From: Acidimicrobiia bacterium
GTDB taxonomy: Bacteria > Actinomycetota > Acidimicrobiia > Spongiisociales > Spongiisociaceae
DNA: 64,000 nucleotides
Direction: 5' to 3'
Assembly (NCBI GenBank): GCA_022827785.1
Contig: JAJEIM010000025.1
Coordinates: 1-64,000, forward strand
Shown here in pieces: positions 16,214 through 23,945 of this stretch (position 1 is its first letter; each line of letters begins with the position of its first letter). Both the position numbers and the translations under genes were made by a program. The notes under the pieces were generated by a model. That model saw nothing but the letters and a program-made list of their open reading frames with translations, was not told where the DNA came from and did no database searches.

Positions 16214-16426
16214 CTACCGGCCGTCCGAGCCCATTCGCACGGAGTGGACGAATCTGAGACCGTCCGATTCCTCGAGGTCGAAGATGATCCGCTGACCCTG
16301 CCGGAGCAGGCGGAAAACGCTTCCTGCCAGCGATCCGGCCCGGAGATAGACCTCGCTCCGGTCGTGGTCGAGCACCACCACGCCGGCGCCGGTGTTCGGG
16401 TCGTACATCTTGACCACGCCTTGCAT
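16214..16426 (-). CDS. cold-shock-domain-like small protein
   Basis: This 70-residue product starts MQGVVKMYDPNTGAGVVV, like the opening strands of CspA proteins (MxGxVKxFxxxxGxGFI). The aromatic RNP1 residues are mostly missing, so nucleic-acid binding may be altered. An upstream in-frame GTG would add 26 unrelated residues; I prefer the internal ATG because it aligns with the family start. No clear ribosome-binding site is seen. Confidence 0.6.
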   Translation of the reverse strand: MQGVVKMYDPNTGAGVVVLDHDRSEVYLRAGSLAGSVFRLLRQGQRIIFDLEESDGLRFVHSVRMGSDGR

Positions 16427-16552
16427 GGGGCCGGATTCTAGGAGGGTGACGGAAAACTTCCAGTTGATGGCCGACCAGGCCCCGTCTTTCCACCAGACCG
16501 TCACCGGCTACGCCGGAGTGCCCGGCGGGCGTGGCATGCGGTCTCGGTGCCG

Positions 16553-16558
16553 TATTCT
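16553..16558 (+). promoter_or_regulatory. candidate -10 for leaderless recG
   Basis: TATTCT lies eight bases before the recG ATG, and there is no Shine-Dalgarno sequence, suggesting leaderless transcription. Confidence 0.35.
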
Positions 16559-16566
16559 TGGCCGGC

Positions 16567-18780
16567 ATGGTGCCCACGCCCGACCAGCCCGCCCCGGACT
16601 CGCCCGCCAGAAGCCTCGCCTACCTGCACGGCGTGGACGTAGGCCGTGTCAAGTGGATCCGCGGCAAGCGGGCCGCGGCGCTGAGGAGTTCGGGCATACG
16701 ATCCGTCACCGACCTGCTCCTGTACGCGCCGCGCCGTCACATCGACCGGTCCCGCAGGCTGGCCATCAACGAGTTGACGGTCGGCCAGGAAGCCACCGTC
16801 ATCGGGAAAGTGGAACGGGTGGCGGTGCGGCGTCCTCGCCCCCGGATGTCCATCGTCGAGGCCACCGTCACCGACGGTCACGGGTCGGTAAAGGCGGTGT
16901 GGTTCAACCAGCAATACCAGGCCCGCCGCCTCGAGCGCGGGATCGAGGTGGCGCTCTCGGGCAGGATCGACCGCTACCGCGGCCGTTTGCAGATCAACTC
17001 GCCCGCGCTGGACGTGCTGGACTCCGGACCGGACAACCTGGCGGTGGGACGGGTGGTTCCGGTGTACCGGGCGATCGCTTCCATCGGTACCGGCGTGCTC
17101 CGGCTGGCCGTACACAACGCTCTGCTGCGGTCACGCCCTGTCCTCGACCCGCTGCCCGCGGCCGTGATCGAGCGTCATGACCTCGTTCCCCGGGAGGAGG
17201 CCATCAACTCCATCCACTTCCCCGAGTCCCTGGCCGAGGTGGCCGCCGCCCGCCGCCGGCTGGTGTTCGACGAGTTCTTCCGCCACGAGGTGGCGCTGGC
17301 GATGACGAGGAAGCGCAAGGAGAGTGAGTCGGTCGGCATCGCGCACCTGATCCATCCGGAGCCGGACCTGGTGGAGCGTTTCATCGATGGCCTGCCGTTC
17401 CGGCCCACCGGCGCCCAGCGCCGGGTGATCGACGAGATCGGGGCTGACATGGCGGCGCCGGCCCCGATGCACCGGCTGCTCCACGGCGAGGTCGGTTCCG
17501 GCAAGACCGTAGTGGCGGTCGCGGCGTTGCTGGTGGGTGTCCAGAGCGGGTTCCAGGCGGCCATCATGGCGCCCACCGAGGTGCTGGCCGAGCAGCACTA
17601 CGAGGGTGTCACCCGGCTCCTCTCCGAGGCGCGCATGGCGCAGCGCTTCGCCGGTCCCCGGTCCCTGTTCGACCCCGCCCACGACGATCCGGATCGTCCC
17701 CGGATCAAGGTGGCGCTGCTCACCGGAAGCCGTACCGATGCCAACACGGGGAATCGGCCGGGCCGTTCCCGCTTGCTCGCGGACATAGCGGGCGGGGGAG
17801 TCGACATCGTCGTAGGCACCCACGCCCTGATCCAGGAGGGGGTGCGCTTCGCCAGGTTGGGCGCGGCGGTGGTGGACGAGCAGCATCGGTTCGGGGTACA
17901 CCAGCGGGTGGAGCTCAAGGAGAAGGCGGAGGGAGCGGATCCCGACCTGCTGATCATGACCGCCACCCCCATTCCCCGGACACTGTCGATGACCCTGTAC
18001 GGCGCCCTTGACGTATCCGCGCTCGACGAGATGCCCGCCGGTCGCAAGCGGATCAGAACCTGGGCTGTCTCAGCGGAGGGCGACGAGGCGGCCAAGGCCC
18101 ACCAGGCCATCCGGGAGGAGGTGGAGAAGGGGCGCCAGGCCTTCGTGGTCTGCCCGCTGGTCGAGGACTCCGACCGGGTGGAAGCCGCCTCGGCGATCGC
18201 CGAGTACCGGCGGTTGCGAAGCGTGTTCCCGGACCTCAGCCTGGGCCTGCTACACGGCCAGCTGCGGTCCGAGGAGAAGCGGAAGGTGATGGACGGTTTC
18301 CGGTCCGGGGACCTGGACGTACTGGTGGCCACGACCGTCATCGAGGTCGGGGTCGACGTGCCCAACGCGACCATCATGGTCATCCGGGATGCGGACCGGT
18401 TCGGCCTCAGCCAGCTCCACCAGCTGCGGGGCCGGGTGGGGCGCGGCGCCCAGCCTGCCCAATGCGTCTTGCTCGCCGATCCTGCCACCAAGGAGGGGGC
18501 GGCGCGGATCAGCGCCATGGTCGCCATGTCGGATGGCTACCGGCTGGCGGAGGAAGACCTCCGGATCCGCGGCCACGGCACCGTGTTCGGTGCCCGGCAG
18601 TCGGGTTTCTCCGACCTGCGGATCGCCGACATCCTGGCCGATGTCGCAGAGCTGTCCGCGGCGAGACAGGAGGCGTTCGCCCTGGTGGACGGTGACCCTG
18701 GGCTTGACCGGCATCCCGACATCCGGGAGGAGGTCCGGGTGCTGCTGGGGGACGAGGTGGAATGGCTGTTCAAGTCGTGA
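16567..18780 (+). CDS. recG: ATP-dependent DNA helicase RecG
   Basis: Branch-migrating helicase that remodels stalled replication forks and Holliday junctions. The 737-residue protein has the OB-fold wedge domain (about 50-150), helicase motif I GEVGSGKT, a DEQH box in VVDEQHRFGVHQR, and the C-terminal motifs including TVIEVGVDVPNA and QLRGRVGRG. The ATG at MVPTPDQ is chosen; an extra 12 upstream residues are possible. It heads a long same-strand run (rsmD, coaD, sepIVA-like, yceD, rpmF, plsX, rnc, mutM). Confidence 0.96.
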   Translation: MVPTPDQPAPDSPARSLAYLHGVDVGRVKWIRGKRAAALRSSGIRSVTDLLLYAPRRHIDRSRRLAINELTVGQEATVIGKVERVAVRRPRPRMSIVEATVTDGHGSVKAVWFNQQYQARRLERGIEVALSGRIDRYRGRLQINSPALDVLDSGPDNLAVGRVVPVYRAIASIGTGVLRLAVHNALLRSRPVLDPLPAAVIERHDLVPREEAINSIHFPESLAEVAAARRRLVFDEFFRHEVALAMTRKRKESESVGIAHLIHPEPDLVERFIDGLPFRPTGAQRRVIDEIGADMAAPAPMHRLLHGEVGSGKTVVAVAALLVGVQSGFQAAIMAPTEVLAEQHYEGVTRLLSEARMAQRFAGPRSLFDPAHDDPDRPRIKVALLTGSRTDANTGNRPGRSRLLADIAGGGVDIVVGTHALIQEGVRFARLGAAVVDEQHRFGVHQRVELKEKAEGADPDLLIMTATPIPRTLSMTLYGALDVSALDEMPAGRKRIRTWAVSAEGDEAAKAHQAIREEVEKGRQAFVVCPLVEDSDRVEAASAIAEYRRLRSVFPDLSLGLLHGQLRSEEKRKVMDGFRSGDLDVLVATTVIEVGVDVPNATIMVIRDADRFGLSQLHQLRGRVGRGAQPAQCVLLADPATKEGAARISAMVAMSDGYRLAEEDLRIRGHGTVFGARQSGFSDLRIADILADVAELSAARQEAFALVDGDPGLDRHPDIREEVRVLLGDEVEWLFKS

Positions 18781-18787
18781 TCCGACC

Positions 18788-19360
18788 GTGAGGATCATCG
18801 CCGGGATCGCGAAGGGAAGGACTCTCAAGGCGCCTCCCGGCTCGGGCACCCGTCCGATGACCGGACGCGCCCGCGAGGCCATTTTCTCGTCCATAGCCGC
18901 CACAGTCCCGGGCGCCGATGTCCTCGACCTGTACGCCGGAACCGGCTCCCTCGGGTTGGAGGCGCTCAGCCGGGGCGCGGCCACGGCGGTCTTCGTGGAG
19001 CGGGATCGAGCCGCTCTGTTGACCCTGCGGGCCAACATCGGAGCGGTGGCACTGGGCGGCGAGGTGGTTGCCGGAGGCGTCGGGGGCTATCTGGCCTCGT
19101 TGGCCGCCGGCGGTCCGGGCGGTCAGTCCGTCCGGTTCACACTGGTGTTCGTGGACCCCCCTTACGAACTTCCGATCACCCGCGTGGAGGAGCAGCTGGC
19201 CGCGGCGGCGCGATTTCTCGATCATGGGGGTTCTCTGGTACTCCACCGGCGGTTGGGCGAGCGCCGGCCCGAAGCGGCCGGGCTCCGCCCGGCCCGGACG
19301 CGCACCTACGGAACGGCCCGGATTTGGCTCTATCAACGGATCCGGCCGGGTTCCGGTTAG
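18788..19360 (+). CDS. rsmD: 16S rRNA (guanine-966-N2)-methyltransferase RsmD
   Basis: Methylates G966 of 16S rRNA using S-adenosylmethionine. In 190 residues there is RIIAGIAKGR at the N-terminus, the AdoMet loop DLYAGTG (47-53) and the catalytic DPPY (123-126). The start is a GTG eight bases after the recG stop. Adjacency to coaD is the usual bacterial arrangement and supports the call. Confidence 0.93.
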   Translation: MRIIAGIAKGRTLKAPPGSGTRPMTGRAREAIFSSIAATVPGADVLDLYAGTGSLGLEALSRGAATAVFVERDRAALLTLRANIGAVALGGEVVAGGVGGYLASLAAGGPGGQSVRFTLVFVDPPYELPITRVEEQLAAAARFLDHGGSLVLHRRLGERRPEAAGLRPARTRTYGTARIWLYQRIRPGSG

Positions 19361-19390
19361 ATTTACCCCGAAACCGCGAGAAACGGCGAG

Positions 19391-19876
19391 GTGATGAGGG
19401 TGGCAAAGGCGGTCTGCCCCGGAAGCTTCGATCCGCCCACCAACGGCCACATGGACGTGATCCGGCGGAGCCTGTCCCTGTTCGAAACGGTGGTGGTTGC
19501 GGTGATCCGCAACGTGTCGAAGAAGCCCATGTTCTCCTCCGGGGAGCGGGTCGAGATGCTCCGGAGCCTGCTTGCCGCAGAACCCAGAGCGGAGGTGGTC
19601 GCCTTCGACGGGTTGCTGGTCGACTTTGCGCGGGCTCAGGGAGTCAACGTGATCGTCAAGGGACTCCGGGCCGTTTCGGACTTCGACTACGAGCTCCAGA
19701 TGGCCCAGATGAACCACGGGCTGGCCGGCATCGACACGGTGTTCATCCCCACCAGCCCGGAACACGCCTATCTTTCCTCCTCATTGGTGAAGGAGGTGGG
19801 GAGCCTGGGCGGTTCGGTATCCGGCCTGGTACCCGGGCGCATAGCAGAACTGATGAAAGAACGGTGGTCAGAATGA
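19391..19876 (+). CDS. coaD: phosphopantetheine adenylyltransferase
   Basis: Adenylates 4'-phosphopantetheine to dephospho-CoA, the penultimate step of coenzyme A synthesis. The nucleotidyltransferase motif CPGSFDPPTNGHMD with its GH pair is at the N-terminus, and the second signature LSSSLVKEV is near the C-terminus. At 161 residues the length is normal. Three in-frame starts (GTG 19391, ATG 19394, GTG 19400) crowd a GAGG-rich region, so the exact start is open. Its stop overlaps the next start (ATGA). Confidence 0.95.
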   Translation: MMRVAKAVCPGSFDPPTNGHMDVIRRSLSLFETVVVAVIRNVSKKPMFSSGERVEMLRSLLAAEPRAEVVAFDGLLVDFARAQGVNVIVKGLRAVSDFDYELQMAQMNHGLAGIDTVFIPTSPEHAYLSSSLVKEVGSLGGSVSGLVPGRIAELMKERWSE

Positions 19877-20397
19877 TCGGTGATCATGAACCTGATGTCG
19901 GTACGCAGGAGGTGGCCGCCGCCACTCCGCCCGCGACGGTGGGAGAGTTGAACGACCTGATCACGGAAATGGTCATGGCGCTTTCGGAGGCCAAGGCCCT
20001 TCCCGGATCGGGCAAGGTGCTGATCGACCGGGAGCAGATGCTCGCCGTTCTCGGGATCCTGGCGGATCGGCTGCCGGAGGAGATGCGGCAGGCCCGATGG
20101 ATGGTGCGCGAGCGGGACACCTTCATCGCCCGCACCAACGAGAAGGCCCGGGAGGTGATCGAGCGAGCCCGCCACCGGGCCAAGGAGATGGTCTCGAACA
20201 CCAACATCATCGCCGAGGCCACCGAGGAGGCCAACATCCTGGTCCGCCGGGCCGAGGACACCTCCCATCAGATCAGGCTGGAGGCGGAGGATTATGCGGA
20301 GGACCGTCTGTCCCGGCTCGAGGACGTGCTGATGAGAGTGCTCGACCAGGTGCGCTCGATGCGGTCCGAACTCCACCAGACCCGCTCGATCGGGTAA
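19873..20397 (+). CDS. sepIVA: SepIVA-like coiled-coil septation protein
   Basis: DivIVA-related cytoplasmic coiled-coil protein of 174 residues. Charged helix covers about residues 75-170, including the AREVIERARHRAKEMV segment and repeated A-x-x-x-R/E heptads. In mycobacteria the septation factor SepIVA lies in the same place, between coaD and the DUF177 gene, and this positional match supports the name. It probably acts in septum or cell-wall precursor organisation. The start overlaps the coaD stop. Confidence 0.72.
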   Translation: MIGDHEPDVGTQEVAAATPPATVGELNDLITEMVMALSEAKALPGSGKVLIDREQMLAVLGILADRLPEEMRQARWMVRERDTFIARTNEKAREVIERARHRAKEMVSNTNIIAEATEEANILVRRAEDTSHQIRLEAEDYAEDRLSRLEDVLMRVLDQVRSMRSELHQTRSIG

Positions 20398-20431
20398 GGA
20401 GTCCTCTACACGAGGGCACAACCGGTATTCG

Positions 20432-20947
20432 ATGGACTCCATGGACAACTTCGTGGTCAACGTCTCCGGTCTGGTCCGCCGGCCCGGTTCCACGCGGCGG
20501 GTCACCCTTGCCGGTCATGTGGAATTGGTGCTGGACCAGGTCCACCGGTGCGGTCCGGTTACGGCGGACCTCCGACTCGAGGCGATGGCCGGCGGCATAT
20601 GGGTCCGTGGCGACGCCTGCGCGGAGATGGTGCTCAGGTGCAACCGCTGCCTGGATCAGATCGGCTTCGAAGCCAGGGCTCCGGTGCGGCAGGTCTACGG
20701 CGAGGACGCCGGCGAGGACGTGCTGCCAATCGGCGAGGAGGGAGATATCGACCTTTCCGCCGTCCTCCACGATGAGCTATGCCTGTCCGTGCCGCTGGTA
20801 CCGCTATGCTCAGAGTCCTGCCGGGGTCTTTGTCCGGTGTGCGGCGCCGATCTCAACGAGGGTTCCTGCCAGGGGCACTCCGAGTCTCGCGAGTCTCCGT
20901 TCGCCACGCTGGAAGCCCTGCTGGAGGTCCCGTTCGATACGGCGTGA
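20432..20947 (+). CDS. yceD: YceD/DUF177 family protein
   Basis: The 171-residue protein belongs to the YceD family that precedes rpmF in most bacteria and has been linked to rRNA/ribosome biogenesis. It carries CNRC near residue 71 and a C-terminal cysteine cluster (CSESCRGLCPVCGADLN) likely to bind zinc. rpmF starts 48 bases downstream. Exact function is unresolved. Confidence 0.9.
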   Translation: MDSMDNFVVNVSGLVRRPGSTRRVTLAGHVELVLDQVHRCGPVTADLRLEAMAGGIWVRGDACAEMVLRCNRCLDQIGFEARAPVRQVYGEDAGEDVLPIGEEGDIDLSAVLHDELCLSVPLVPLCSESCRGLCPVCGADLNEGSCQGHSESRESPFATLEALLEVPFDTA

Positions 20948-20994
20948 TCGGTAGAGAGGGCGGACGCTTCCGTCCATGATCCAAGAGGTTTGTC

Positions 20995-21186
20995 ATGGCA
21001 GTACCGAAGAAGAGAATGTCGCGCTCCCGCACCCGACGGCGGAAGGCGGAGGCTATGAAGATTCGCCCGGTTCGCACCGTCGCCTGCGATCGGTGCGGAA
21101 GCCCGAAACTGCCTCACCGCGCCTGCACCGGCCCGGGCGGTTGCGGCACCTATCGCGAGCGAACGGTGGTCGAAACCTATAGCTGA
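20995..21186 (+). CDS. rpmF: 50S ribosomal protein L32 (bL32)
   Basis: Small basic ribosomal protein of 63 residues, MAVPKKRMSRSRTRRRK at the N-terminus, with a CDRCG pair and a later CxxxxxGGC pattern, so this appears to be the zinc-binding (C+) form. It sits in the usual yceD-rpmF-plsX order. Confidence 0.97.
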   Translation: MAVPKKRMSRSRTRRRKAEAMKIRPVRTVACDRCGSPKLPHRACTGPGGCGTYRERTVVETYS

Positions 21187-21243
21187 GACCGGCCCGGTCC
21201 GCTGCCCGATAGTCTTGGGCGGCCGGATATCGAGGAGTGACCC

Positions 21244-22224
21244 ATGGCACGGATAGCTCTCGACGTCATGGGAACGGATCGCGGCCCCGCCGAGATCGTG
21301 GCCGGCGCGGTCATGGCGGCCGGCGCGGGCCACGAGTTGGTGCTGGTGGGGGACCGGGCGGTCATCGAGCCTGAACTGATGGCGACCGGCGCCGACCTCG
21401 ATGTGATCCACGCGCCGGATGTGGTCGGGATGGGCGAGGACCCCGGGAAGGCGGTGCGGGACAAGCCCCGTTCCTCGATCATGGTGGCGGCCCGATCAGT
21501 GGCGGCCGGGGATGCCGACGCTCTTGTATCGGCCGGATCGACCGGCGCGACCATGACCGCGGCCTCCATCGTCATCGGGCGCCTGGAAGGTGTCCAGCGT
21601 CCCGCTATCGCCACGCCGATCCCGCGTGCGGCCGGAGTGCCGACCTTGATCCTCGACGCGGGGGCCAACCTGGAGGTGAAGCCGGCTCACCTGGTCCGCT
21701 TCGCGGTGATGGGCGCGCTGGTAGCCGAGATCGTCTACGGGATCGACCAGCCCCGGGTTGGCCTGCTGAACATCGGAGAGGAGCCCTCCAAGGGCCGCGA
21801 GGTGGAGCGGTCCGCCTTCGCCCTGCTGGAGGAAGCGCCGGTGAACTTCGTGGGCAACATCGAGGGAGGCGACATTCCCGGCGATGTGGCCGATGTCGTC
21901 GTCACCGACGGGTTCACCGGAAACGTGGTGTTGAAGACCATGGAGGGAACGGCCGGTCTGGTCCTGGCGCTCGTGAGCGATGCCTTCGGGCGCCACCCGG
22001 GCGGGAGTACGAGTGAGATGATGAGGGTCATCGAGGAGGTCCGGATGTTGGTCGATCCCGAGTTGTGTGCCGGGGGCGCCTATCTCCTCGGGACCAGGGC
22101 CGGCGTGGTGATCGGCCATGGATCGTCGTCACGGAACGCCGTTTTCAATGCCGTCCGGCTGGCTGCGGAAGGTGTCAAGGGCGGCCTGGCCGAACGGATG
22201 GAGCGGGGGCTGACCCGGTCGTGA
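21244..22224 (+). CDS. plsX: phosphate acyltransferase PlsX
   Basis: Converts acyl-ACP to acyl-phosphate for phosphatidic acid synthesis. The 326-residue protein has IALDVMGTDRGPAEIV (usual family form MGGDxxP), SAGSTGATM and GFTGNVVLKTMEGT. It follows rpmF and overlaps rnc by GTGA. The acpP gene often found between plsX and rnc is absent. Confidence 0.94.
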   Translation: MARIALDVMGTDRGPAEIVAGAVMAAGAGHELVLVGDRAVIEPELMATGADLDVIHAPDVVGMGEDPGKAVRDKPRSSIMVAARSVAAGDADALVSAGSTGATMTAASIVIGRLEGVQRPAIATPIPRAAGVPTLILDAGANLEVKPAHLVRFAVMGALVAEIVYGIDQPRVGLLNIGEEPSKGREVERSAFALLEEAPVNFVGNIEGGDIPGDVADVVVTDGFTGNVVLKTMEGTAGLVLALVSDAFGRHPGGSTSEMMRVIEEVRMLVDPELCAGGAYLLGTRAGVVIGHGSSSRNAVFNAVRLAAEGVKGGLAERMERGLTRS

Positions 22225-22898
22225 CCGGTAGGCGCGGCCTCGAATCGGCCCTTGAGTACCGCTTCCGCGACCCGGGCCATCTGGACCAGGCGCTGCGTCA
22301 CCGGTCATGGGTGGCCGAGACCGGTGAGGGGCCTTCCAACGAGCGTCTCGAGTTCTTGGGCGACACGATCCTGCAGCTGGTGGTCACCGATTTCATCTAC
22401 CACCGGTACCACAGCCTGTCGGAGGGGCAGATGGCCAAGCTCCGGGCGTCGGTGGTCAACAAGGATGTCCTCCACCGAATGGCCGACGGGTTGGACCTGG
22501 GGCGGTACCTGGCTCTCGACAAGGGCGAGGAGGCGACAGGTGGCAGAACCAAGCCCTCGATCCTCGCCGATGCCATGGAGGCTGTCATCGGCGCTGTCTA
22601 TCTCGACGGCGGTCTGGGCGTGGCCCGTGATCTGGTCATGCGCATCTGGGAGGAGCGCATCACGACCGAGGCCGAATCACCGGGTCGGAATGACTACAAG
22701 AGCCGCTTGAACGTGGAGCTCGGCAGCGCCGCTCACGACGTGAGGTACACGGTCACCGGCGCCGGTCCCGATCACGAGAAGCTGTTCACCGCCCGGGTCT
22801 CGGTCGGGGACGAGGAGCTCGGTTCGGGGTCGGGGCGGTCCAAACGAGAGGCCGAGCAGTCTGCCGCCCGCCAAGCCCTGGGCAGACTGAGCAGCTAG
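22221..22898 (+). CDS. rnc: ribonuclease III
   Basis: Double-strand-specific RNase for rRNA and mRNA processing. Residues 40-48 carry the signature NERLEFLGD with catalytic Glu/Asp, and D117/E120 in LADAMEAVIGA complete the metal site. A dsRNA-binding domain fills about 155-225. The start is GTG overlapping the plsX stop. Confidence 0.95.
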   Translation: MTGRRGLESALEYRFRDPGHLDQALRHRSWVAETGEGPSNERLEFLGDTILQLVVTDFIYHRYHSLSEGQMAKLRASVVNKDVLHRMADGLDLGRYLALDKGEEATGGRTKPSILADAMEAVIGAVYLDGGLGVARDLVMRIWEERITTEAESPGRNDYKSRLNVELGSAAHDVRYTVTGAGPDHEKLFTARVSVGDEELGSGSGRSKREAEQSAARQALGRLSS

Positions 22899-23729
22899 TT
22901 GCCCGAACTCCCCGAGGTCGAGACCACCCGTCGCGGGCTCGTACCGGCCCTGGCCGGCCGTCCTGTGGTGATGGTGGAGGTTCTCCATCCCAGGATGCTG
23001 CGTCGCCAACCGGATCCTGCGGACTTCGCGGCCCGGCTGCATGGCAGGACAGTGGGTGAGCTTCGCCGGAGGGGGAAGTTCATGCTCATCGAGGTGGGGG
23101 AGTGCCTCACCTGGGTCATCCACCTGGGCATGTCCGGCCGGATGTCGATCACCGGCCGGGGGGCGCCCGAACATCCTCACACGCGAGTCGTGGTCCGGAC
23201 GGATGCCTGTGACGAGGTGAGGATGGTGGATCCGCGGACCTTCGGCTTCACCGCGGTGTTCACCCCTGAAGAGTTGGCAGCGTCGAGCATCGCACGGCTC
23301 GGGCCTGATGCCCTGACCGATCTTCCCACCGCACGCGAGTTGGCGTCGATGGCGGCGGGTCGTCGAGTGGCGATCAAGACCTTGCTGCTGGACCAGCGCT
23401 ACCTGGCGGGCCTGGGCAACATTTACACCGACGAGGTGCTGTTCCAGGCGGGCGTCGCGGGCGATCGTCCGGCCGGATCCCTGGGCCTGGCGGAGTTGGA
23501 AGGGATACGCACCGCCATAGGGCAGGTGCTGGCGGATGGCCTCGAGCACGGGGGAACATCCCTTGATGATCTCGCCTACCTGCTTCCCGACGGAAGGGCA
23601 GGCCGCCACCTCCAGTACCTGTCGGTGTACGGGCGGGAAGGCAAGGCGTGCCGGCGCTGCGGCGCCCCGATAGTGAGGGGGAGGATCAACGGCCGGTCCT
23701 CCTACCGGTGCCCGGCCTGCCAGGACTGA
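22899..23729 (+). CDS. mutM: formamidopyrimidine-DNA glycosylase MutM
   Basis: Base-excision repair glycosylase/AP lyase for 8-oxoguanine. It begins PELPEVET after the initiator, giving the catalytic Pro2 and Glu3, has the GRRGKF lysine loop, and ends in a CxxC...CxxC zinc finger (CRRCG ... RCPACQ). The start is an unusual TTG immediately after the rnc stop codon. Length 276 is normal. Adjacency to rnc and smc is typical of actinobacteria. Confidence 0.95.
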   Translation: MPELPEVETTRRGLVPALAGRPVVMVEVLHPRMLRRQPDPADFAARLHGRTVGELRRRGKFMLIEVGECLTWVIHLGMSGRMSITGRGAPEHPHTRVVVRTDACDEVRMVDPRTFGFTAVFTPEELAASSIARLGPDALTDLPTARELASMAAGRRVAIKTLLLDQRYLAGLGNIYTDEVLFQAGVAGDRPAGSLGLAELEGIRTAIGQVLADGLEHGGTSLDDLAYLLPDGRAGRHLQYLSVYGREGKACRRCGAPIVRGRINGRSSYRCPACQD

Positions 23730-23945
23730 CAACCGCACCCGGCGGTGGACCGATCGGGAGCGTCTCCCTCCGGGCAAACATCGGCGACCTTCTCCCCGAC
23801 GACGGCTAACGGCCAGGTAGCCGCGGCTGCGGGTGCCCTCCTGGAGCCGGCCCGGATACGCCGGATAATGGACCTGGGCCGGTAAACCCCGGTCGGATAG
23901 CTCGACGGGGCTAGACTCGCTTCACCCGAATCACATGGATGTGAC

